Positions 6,525 through 13,058 of a stretch of DNA of 23,915 nucleotides are shown one piece after another; the stretch's first letter is position 1; every line of letters begins with the position of its first letter. The notes under the pieces are model-generated. The model was not told where the DNA came from, searched no databases, and was given only the letters and a program-made list of their open reading frames with translations. The DNA is from an uncultured Megasphaera sp. (GTDB lineage Bacteria > Bacillota > Negativicutes > Veillonellales > Megasphaeraceae): contig USGG01000027.1 of NCBI GenBank assembly GCA_900554215.1, positions 1 to 23,915 on the forward strand. Reading direction: 5' to 3'. The position numbers and the translations under genes were made by a program.

Positions 6525-9500
6525 TTATCGTCCTTCCCTTCCAGCGGTGCTCCGCATCAAATCTTCTTCCATGGAGCCTTCCTTCCACTGCATGCGCAGG
6601 AGCCGCTCAATATCGTTTTCAATGAACCGGGTCGGGTCCATGTTTTCATCGAATTTTACGCCGACGTCGATGTCGGGAATCCGGGGATACGTAAAGACCT
6701 CGCCGAGGCGCTTCAGCGTCAGGCGGCGTTCGTACGTTTCCTGATAGACGTCCTGCAATACCCGCATGATGTGGGCGGCGTTCTGCAGGCACGTCAGGGA
6801 ATACCAGTAATGAGCCAGGAAATCGCCGCGGCTGACAAACTCGGGATTGACGTAGGGCAGGATCAGGTTGATAGCCGGGTTGCTGTCGTAGCCGCTGTAG
6901 TTGTGGGCGTTGTCGATGCTGTCGCCGCCGATATAGGGATAGCAGTCCTTTTCGTTGAGCCAGACTTCCAGCGTCGGCAGGAAATAGGCGCTTTCGGCCT
7001 TCATGTTCTTTTCGACCATCATGTCCATGGCCTGTCCGGTCATGACGCCGACGAGAACCTCCTTGACTTCGATGTCGCACTTGTCCAGGTACGGCGTGAG
7101 CATCCGCATGCGGTGGCCCTTGTGCAGCAAGTCGTCGATGAGGATGACCGGCCTGTCAAAGGACTTGATCGTCCGGACCTGATTTTCCACAGGCGAATAA
7201 TGATGTGATTCGGCCAGGGTAAATTCCTTGACGTACCGGTCGAAGTACTTGCCGATGTGCAGGCTCTTCGTCACCGTATTGGGCACCAGGACGTTGCTCA
7301 GGGCCTTGCCGAAGGGCACGGACATATAGGGGCCGCGCCGCTTTTTCTTGTCCTCGACAGTAGAGACGCCGTTGATTTCGGCGACTTTGTTGATGATCTT
7401 ATTGTGGAAGGAGCTCATGTTAAAGGACAGGAGCAGTTTGCCCGGGTAAATCAGCTTGAGCACGGCCAGCAAGTTGTTGTGGGCTTCGTGCAGGGCTTCG
7501 CGGACGAGAGGATTCTTGTTGAAGGGGTTTTTGATGACCGTTTCGACGTCCTTAAACAAGACGATAGGCGACTTCATATCTACGACGTACAGGGGATGCT
7601 CGCTGCCTTCCGGCGCGATGTTGACGAAGCCCTGCAGCTCGAGGGCGTCGATGATTTCGGCGTCGTAGCCCGCTTCGTCTACAGGACGGTACACGGCGTA
7701 GGCAAAGTCGCGGGAAATGAGCTCCGTCAGAATTTCCGTAATGGTAATCTGGGCCACGTTGTCGATAGTCGACGTGTCGTCGGCGTAGAAGAAGCCAATG
7801 CAGGCGATGCTGCCGCCGGCGGCGTTGCGGATATGCGAGGCCAGCTGGGAATCGCCGATTTCCTTCAGCAAATCCCGCGTGCCGATGCGGTGGGCCGCGG
7901 CATAGGCGATCATCGTCCGTTCCTGCCGGGCGTCGTCGACGTACAGAGTCCGCACGGTTTCCCGCTCGATGTACTTGTCGAGGATATCCATGTTGTACCC
8001 CTTATTCCACAACTTATTGCAGATCGGCCACAGGCTTTCGGCGCCGCGGGGCTTAAAGGCGCCGATTCCCAGCTCCCGCGCTTCCAGAACGTGCTTATAG
8101 GCCGGTTCGCGCAGGTACATGTTGTTGTCGTAAATGAAATTCTGGGCTACGGCGTCGATGAGGTTGGATATGTCGCGATTCAGGTCGATGTTTTCGCGGA
8201 TCTTCGTCGAGCTGATATCTTCGTAGAATTTGTCGAGAGTCAAATACACGACCTTTCCCGTAATGCCGTGGCCGCCGTCGTCGTGGTCCCGCCCTTCATT
8301 TTCCCTCGTCTCGCGGGCGAAGGCGATATGGTTTACCGTATGGATGGAATCCTTCGTCGGCGCGGCCTTGTAAGCCGAAGCGTTTTCGATGACGTCGGTC
8401 CCGACGGCGATGTACAGGTCCTTCTTGGCAAAAATCGCCTTCAGCCGGGCTACGTCCTTCGGATTGGCAATGTTGACGGGAATATCGTCGGGGAAGGGAT
8501 ACATGTCCTCTTCGTCGGCGACGGACATATTCATGATCTTGCGCCGCATGAGGCGGGGCTGGGTATGCTTGGACCAGGAAAATTCATCGAGGGCCAGATA
8601 TACGTCGAAACCCAGGTCGCGAATCTTGCAGGCCACGGCCTTATGCCCCAGGCTGAAGGGGTCGAAGGTCCCCGGATAGAAGCAGGCCTTGCGGGCCGGC
8701 GGGAAAGAAAAGGCGCCGTTCTGGAACTCATGATGGCCGATATAGCGGTAAATATGATTCAGGACGGCGGCGTTGCTGTAGAAGTCCAGAACGCCTTCGG
8801 GATTTTCGTCGAGCAGGACCAGGAGCTTTTTGTAGCAGTGCAGGAATAAAAAGTCCTTCTGCTCCATGGCCATGACCGGGCTGTGGAAGATAAACTTCCC
8901 GATATCGCGGAAGGCGTCGCGGCTCAGCTCGTCGTCGTAGTGGGCGTAAGCCTTGATCATGATGTACAGCAGGCGGCGCTGACGCCGTTCGTTGACGTCC
9001 CCATCGTCGCCGAACTCCTCGGCAAATTCGGAGAAGTTTTCCAAAATGACGCCGACGGTGTTGACGATAGACGACGCCAGCTGGATGTTGACCGTCAAAA
9101 TCTGCGACGAAATCGTATTGATAAACTCGTCAAATTCCTGCGGCGGCAGCTTCAGAATCATGCGCCCCAGGAATTCCGGCACGTACTTCGATATCTGGGG
9201 GTCGCCGATTTCCAGGCCGTTGAACAGTTCGACGGCCAGCTCATTGCGCTGCGAGTACGTCATGTTGGCGGCGATGCGCAGCAGGCTTTCCCCTGCCGCC
9301 TGGCGGACAAAGATGGACTCGCTGATTTTCAGAAGGTTCGTCAGATGCATGCCCAGATGCATGACGTCGCCCTTGTCGCACGTATCGTCCATATACCGCA
9401 TCATCAGCTCTATATTGGCGACCTTGATGCCCCAGTGGGTCCCCATCTTCAAGTCGATGAGGAACAGGCTGCCTTCATGCTCGGAAAAGGCCTTTTTATC

Positions 9501-11402
9501 GGCGGGCAAATTCATCACCGACAGGAGGTCGTCGTAATATTGTTCCTCCGTATATCCGTCATAGAGGCAGCGCTTCGTGTTCAGGGCGGCGACGCGCAGG
9601 TTCTGGGAGGAAGACTGCAGGGCCGTTTCTATAAAGGGGCGGACTGCTGTCATAAATTCCTCAGGAATGTCGCTGCGCTTCATGTCGTCCAGGACCTTCA
9701 GGAGCATGATATACCGCTCTTCCGGATAATTGCGGCGCTCAAAATACTTGGCCATCACGCGGATGTAATCGCCGCGGTCCTTTGCCGGGCAGAAATGCAG
9801 TACGGCTTCGACAAAGCTGCTCAGGCAATAGCCGATCCACAGCTTGTGCTGCTCCGTAAACCGCATTTCCGGATAGATAATCATATCCAGATACTGATCA
9901 AACAGGGACAGGCTCGTGACGACCTTATGGGGAAGGGACACGCCCTCAGGCAGCTCCTTTGTGTATTTTTCGTTGAAGTTAGCGACAATGCGCCCCATGA
10001 GAGCCGCCGACTGGAAGCGGATGTCCCCTTCTTTATGAGACAGCAGCTCGTACAGGAATTTCAGAGTCATGACCTTTTGATGCTCTGTCATGTACGTCGA
10101 GTACTCTTCGAAGATGCCGATATAGGTGCGGACGTTTTTCCACAGCTGCTCGCTGCGGGCCGCTTCGATGAGGTTGCCGAAATCGCTGTCGTCGCGGAAG
10201 ATACTCATGAGGCGGATGTTGTGGGCAATGGCCGCGTACTTCAGCTGTTCGACGACTTCTCCCTCCGCCAGGAGCACCATTTCCCGCGGCTCTGGAACGT
10301 CGGGCTGGACGTGGTCCCGCGAAAGGTCGGCCGGCAGCTCGACGACGCCCTTTTCCCGCATGAACGACTCGAAATCGGCCAGCTTAGCGTATACCTTCTG
10401 GTACCGGTGGCGCTTCGCCTCGTCTACGTTATCCAATTTTCCTAAAATGACGTCGAAGGCTTCCTTCAGGGTATAAAAGTGGACGACTTCCCTGCCCTGG
10501 GCGTCGCGGCTGCTCTTGACCCGGAAATCGGCGTAGATGAGCAGCAGCGATTCGACGGAAAGATTTTCCAGCTCCAAATCCCAGACGGAATGGTTAGCCG
10601 CAATGTGTCCGATGCCGGACAGGCCGACGCGGCGGCAGCAGGCGTCGGTATAGTAATAATGCAGGTAGGGCACGCGCTTTTCTTCGTTTTTCTTGCAGCC
10701 GTATTTCCCCAGGTCATGGCACAGGGCTGCGCCGGAAATGAGGGCCAGGTCGACGGGCTCTCCAAGGAAGGCCAGCTGACGCGCCGCGTGCAGGGCGACG
10801 TAGTGGACGCCGGCAATATGGCCCAGCGTGTTGAAGGGGGAAATTTCCGAGCCGATGCGCATGAATTCGTAGATATACTGATCTTCCAGCATCTTGATCA
10901 TGTGCAGGTATTCCCGCGTATAGCCCTGCTTCATAATTTCTTCATCGTCGAGAAAATCGAAATCGACGGTCGGGTCAAAGGGCAGCACGGCCCGTTCGTA
11001 CTGATACAATCCGTGCAGCAGCTGCATGAGCACGAGGCGCCCCAGGCGAAATTCGCCGTCGCCGCTGTGCGCTACGGGCTTGCCGTCCCAGCCTTCCCAC
11101 TGAGCCGCCGTAATCGGAAAGAGCCTCTCTAAGACGGCGCAGTAGCAATGGGCCAGCCAGCCGCCTTCCGGCTCTTCGGCCAAACAGGATATGTACCGCC
11201 GCGCCGCCTCCAACACGTTGGCGGAAATATACCGTCCCCGGCTGTCGCGGCACCCTTCCAATTCGCCGGCCAGCTTCATGACGCCGTTGGCCTTCATAAA
11301 CGCCGGGCCGTCGCCGGGCTTCATGCCGGCAGCCTTTAAAAAGGCCGAATCAGACAAGGCCTTGTACAAAAAGGTCTTCAGGTCTAATTTTTTTTCTTCC
11401 AT
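6525..11402 (-). CDS. Giant HD / helical-repeat / NadD-like nucleotidylyltransferase / PRTase-like fusion protein
   Basis: A 1625-residue protein with no function I can name. Residues ~190-330 form an HD-type metal phosphohydrolase domain: H195 or H200, HD at 229-230 in CHDLGKYG, H266/H271, and D291 in IYADFR. About 390-890 is helical, HEAT/ARM-like sequence. Residues ~904-1090 are a NadD/cytidylyltransferase-type domain with GTFDPFSLGH (911-920), GTDV (1001-1004) and an intact ISSTKIR (1063-1069); the usual HxGH is SLGH here. Residues ~1150-1270 may be acetyltransferase-like (weak). Residues ~1270-1545 resemble a type I phosphoribosyltransferase, with VILIDDLLHKGH (1419-1430) at the PRPP-loop position but lacking its usual Thr. 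No signal or membrane segment is seen. AAGGAG (11409-11414) lies 6 nt before ATG 11402. It heads an operon with two oxidoreductase-like genes. Confidence 0.8.
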   Translation of the reverse strand: MEEKKLDLKTFLYKALSDSAFLKAAGMKPGDGPAFMKANGVMKLAGELEGCRDSRGRYISANVLEAARRYISCLAEEPEGGWLAHCYCAVLERLFPITAAQWEGWDGKPVAHSGDGEFRLGRLVLMQLLHGLYQYERAVLPFDPTVDFDFLDDEEIMKQGYTREYLHMIKMLEDQYIYEFMRIGSEISPFNTLGHIAGVHYVALHAARQLAFLGEPVDLALISGAALCHDLGKYGCKKNEEKRVPYLHYYYTDACCRRVGLSGIGHIAANHSVWDLELENLSVESLLLIYADFRVKSSRDAQGREVVHFYTLKEAFDVILGKLDNVDEAKRHRYQKVYAKLADFESFMREKGVVELPADLSRDHVQPDVPEPREMVLLAEGEVVEQLKYAAIAHNIRLMSIFRDDSDFGNLIEAARSEQLWKNVRTYIGIFEEYSTYMTEHQKVMTLKFLYELLSHKEGDIRFQSAALMGRIVANFNEKYTKELPEGVSLPHKVVTSLSLFDQYLDMIIYPEMRFTEQHKLWIGYCLSSFVEAVLHFCPAKDRGDYIRVMAKYFERRNYPEERYIMLLKVLDDMKRSDIPEEFMTAVRPFIETALQSSSQNLRVAALNTKRCLYDGYTEEQYYDDLLSVMNLPADKKAFSEHEGSLFLIDLKMGTHWGIKVANIELMMRYMDDTCDKGDVMHLGMHLTNLLKISESIFVRQAAGESLLRIAANMTYSQRNELAVELFNGLEIGDPQISKYVPEFLGRMILKLPPQEFDEFINTISSQILTVNIQLASSIVNTVGVILENFSEFAEEFGDDGDVNERRQRRLLYIMIKAYAHYDDELSRDAFRDIGKFIFHSPVMAMEQKDFLFLHCYKKLLVLLDENPEGVLDFYSNAAVLNHIYRYIGHHEFQNGAFSFPPARKACFYPGTFDPFSLGHKAVACKIRDLGFDVYLALDEFSWSKHTQPRLMRRKIMNMSVADEEDMYPFPDDIPVNIANPKDVARLKAIFAKKDLYIAVGTDVIENASAYKAAPTKDSIHTVNHIAFARETRENEGRDHDDGGHGITGKVVYLTLDKFYEDISSTKIRENIDLNRDISNLIDAVAQNFIYDNNMYLREPAYKHVLEARELGIGAFKPRGAESLWPICNKLWNKGYNMDILDKYIERETVRTLYVDDARQERTMIAYAAAHRIGTRDLLKEIGDSQLASHIRNAAGGSIACIGFFYADDTSTIDNVAQITITEILTELISRDFAYAVYRPVDEAGYDAEIIDALELQGFVNIAPEGSEHPLYVVDMKSPIVLFKDVETVIKNPFNKNPLVREALHEAHNNLLAVLKLIYPGKLLLSFNMSSFHNKIINKVAEINGVSTVEDKKKRRGPYMSVPFGKALSNVLVPNTVTKSLHIGKYFDRYVKEFTLAESHHYSPVENQVRTIKSFDRPVILIDDLLHKGHRMRMLTPYLDKCDIEVKEVLVGVMTGQAMDMMVEKNMKAESAYFLPTLEVWLNEKDCYPYIGGDSIDNAHNYSGYDSNPAINLILPYVNPEFVSRGDFLAHYWYSLTCLQNAAHIMRVLQDVYQETYERRLTLKRLGEVFTYPRIPDIDVGVKFDENMDPTRFIENDIERLLRMQWKEGSMEEDLMRSTAGREGR

Positions 11403-11427
11403 AACCTTCTCCTTGCTTGCAGATACG

Positions 11428-11458
11428 AAAAAAGACGCCGAAAATGGCGTCCTTTTTT
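11428..11458 (-). terminator. Intrinsic terminator after ppsR, directly upstream of the giant fusion gene
   Basis: On the minus strand GGACGCC, a 6-nt loop, and GGCGTC (stem 11434-11439 with 11446-11451) are followed by a run of six T. It closes the ccpN-ppsR unit. The U-tract ends about 25 nt before the start codon of the 1625-residue gene, leaving no room for a full promoter between them. Confidence 0.85.
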
Positions 11459-11467
11459 CATGCCATT

Positions 11468-12289
11468 TTACTCGTGATACAACTCTTTATTGCGTTTGAC
11501 GATTTCCATGACAAGATTTGCTGTTTCTTCAATTGCTTTCGACGACACGTCGATAATCGGGCAATGAAGACGGCGCATGACGTTGCGGGCATACGTTAGT
11601 TCTTCATTGATCCGCTCGATGTTGGCGTAGCTGGCGTTCGAATCGAGGCCCATGCTGCGCAGCCGTTCCGAACGGATAAAATTCAATTTAAAGGGATCGA
11701 TAATGAGGCCGACGATTTTACGGGCCGGCACCTGGAATAATTCCGGAGGCAAGGCTACTTCCGGCACCAAGGGCAGGTTGGCAGCCTTGATCCGCTTATG
11801 AGCCAAATACATAGATAAGGGCGTCTTAGACGTACGGGATACGCCGACGATGACGATATCAGCCTTTAAGAAGCCCATCGGATTTTTGCCGTCGTCAAAT
11901 TTGACGGCGAATTCAATCGCTTCGACGCGCTTGAAGTATTCTTCGTCGAGCTGATGAATCATGCCCGGCTTCATCGTCGGTTCCGTATGGGTCAGCGTGC
12001 CTACGCCGGCCAGCATCGGGCCGATGATGTCGACGAGGGTAACGTTCTGCGCGTTAGACGACTCCTGCAGCTTGCGCCGCAGCGTCGGGGATATAATAGT
12101 ACAGCAGATCATCGCGCTGTGTTCTTTCGCCTTTTGTACGATTTCTTCGACCTGCTGTTCCGTACGAATATAGGGCATGCGCACGATATCAAATTCCTGT
12201 TTGTCGTACTGGCAGGCCGCCGCCCGGGCTACGCGTTCCGCCGTATCTCCCAGCGAGTCCGAGCAGGCGTAAATGATCGGTTTTGCCAC
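11468..12289 (-). CDS. ppsR: Pyruvate,water dikinase (PEP synthase) regulatory kinase/pyrophosphorylase
   Basis: A 273-residue DUF299-family enzyme. It inactivates its target dikinase by ADP-dependent Thr phosphorylation next to the catalytic His and reactivates it by Pi-dependent, pyrophosphate-forming dephosphorylation. The family P-loop-like motif GVSRTSKT is at 149-156, after a GFLKADIVIVG strand. The N-terminal segment IIYACSDSLGDTAE is also typical. The start is GTG (12289) in the string TAAGGTG, one base after the ccpN stop, with AAGGAG 8 nt upstream. The nearest target is PpsA at 13059-15458, which favours PpsR over a PPDK regulator. The ccpN-ppsR gene order is also known from Bacillus (yqzB-yqfL). 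Confidence 0.93.
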   Translation of the reverse strand: MAKPIIYACSDSLGDTAERVARAAACQYDKQEFDIVRMPYIRTEQQVEEIVQKAKEHSAMICCTIISPTLRRKLQESSNAQNVTLVDIIGPMLAGVGTLTHTEPTMKPGMIHQLDEEYFKRVEAIEFAVKFDDGKNPMGFLKADIVIVGVSRTSKTPLSMYLAHKRIKAANLPLVPEVALPPELFQVPARKIVGLIIDPFKLNFIRSERLRSMGLDSNASYANIERINEELTYARNVMRRLHCPIIDVSSKAIEETANLVMEIVKRNKELYHE

Positions 12290-12290
12290 C

Positions 12291-12932
12291 TTACGTTCTC
12301 CTTCCTAATCCACATTCAACAAATAACCGCGTAATGTTTGTTTTCGATATTCTTCCGACAATCTGTAAATCCTTCTTATCTTCCTCATCCGTATCGAGAA
12401 CATGAACTACCGGCAGACAATCAATTTCATATTCTATCATGCGCTGCGCCGCTGCCAGCGCCTTTTCATCAGCCTGCACGTAAATGACCTTGCTGACCGG
12501 CGTCATGACCATACGCACCGGCAGAGCTCTCAAATCGTTGTTGCCCATAGCCGTCTTCAACAAATCCTTTCGGGATACGACACCGGCCAGAATATTATCC
12601 GTCGCGACAAATACCGTTCCCGCATCTTCCGTAAACATAGCGATGACCGCGTCGTAGGCGCTGGTGTGCTCGCCGACGATAACCGGCTGCGATAAGCACG
12701 ACTCAATGCTGATATCCATGATCTTTTGAGACAGCAAGTCCTTTTCCTTATCGCCGATAAAGAAATATCCCAGCTTCGGCCGCGCGTCTATCAGTCCCAG
12801 CATCGTCAATATCGCCAGGTCAGAGCGCAGCGCCGCCCGCGTCACGTGCAGCTGGTCGGCAATGTGCTGTCCTGTAATCGGACTATTCTCCTTGACGATA
12901 TTCAAAATCGTTCCCTGCCGTTCCGATAACAT
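12291..12932 (-). CDS. ccpN: CcpN-like transcriptional repressor (HTH plus two CBS domains)
   Basis: A 213-residue protein with an N-terminal winged-helix HTH (residues ~3-60, including GQHIADQLHVTRAALRSDLAIL) and two CBS domains (~75-130 and ~145-205). This is the architecture of Bacillus CcpN, which represses gluconeogenic genes during glycolytic growth and senses adenine nucleotides through its CBS domains. Here it lies directly between ppsA and ppsR, and its stop is one base from the ppsR GTG start. ATG 12932 has AGGAGGTG upstream with a rather long 12-nt spacing. Likely targets are ppsA or other PEP-node genes, but I cannot identify its operator. Confidence is high for architecture and moderate for orthology to CcpN. 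Confidence 0.88.
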   Translation of the reverse strand: MLSERQGTILNIVKENSPITGQHIADQLHVTRAALRSDLAILTMLGLIDARPKLGYFFIGDKEKDLLSQKIMDISIESCLSQPVIVGEHTSAYDAVIAMFTEDAGTVFVATDNILAGVVSRKDLLKTAMGNNDLRALPVRMVMTPVSKVIYVQADEKALAAAQRMIEYEIDCLPVVHVLDTDEEDKKDLQIVGRISKTNITRLFVECGLGRRT

Positions 12933-12964
12933 ATTGTGGTTTCACCTCCTGATAATCGCTTATT

Positions 12965-12973
12965 ATCATACCA
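12965..12973 (-). promoter_or_regulatory. Possible extended -10 promoter of ccpN-ppsR
   Basis: On the minus strand TGG precedes TATGAT (12965-12970), an extended -10 pattern, with no convincing -35. It lies about 33 nt upstream of ATG 12932, just after the ppsA terminator. Confidence 0.4.
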
Positions 12974-12994
12974 TATTTTACTCCAAGATGCACA

Positions 12995-13044
12995 AGAAAA
13001 AGGCGGACCAAAAGAAATAATTTACTCTTTTGGCGCCGCCTTTT
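12995..13044 (-). terminator. Intrinsic terminator of ppsA
   Basis: AAGGCGG-ACCAAAAGA (13000-13015) pairs with TCTTTTGG-CGCCGCCTT (13026-13042), a long stem with one internal mismatch/bulge and a ~10-nt AT-rich loop. On the minus strand it is followed by TTTTTCTT. It lies 15 nt after the ppsA stop. Confidence 0.85.
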
Positions 13045-13058
13045 CTCATATCATCGAC

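Noticed and set aside
7257..10445. Two long plus-strand open frames (530 and 520 codons) opposite the giant fusion gene
   Set aside because: They mirror the codon bias of the minus-strand gene, lack ribosome sites and domain signatures, and the minus strand encodes clear motifs throughout.
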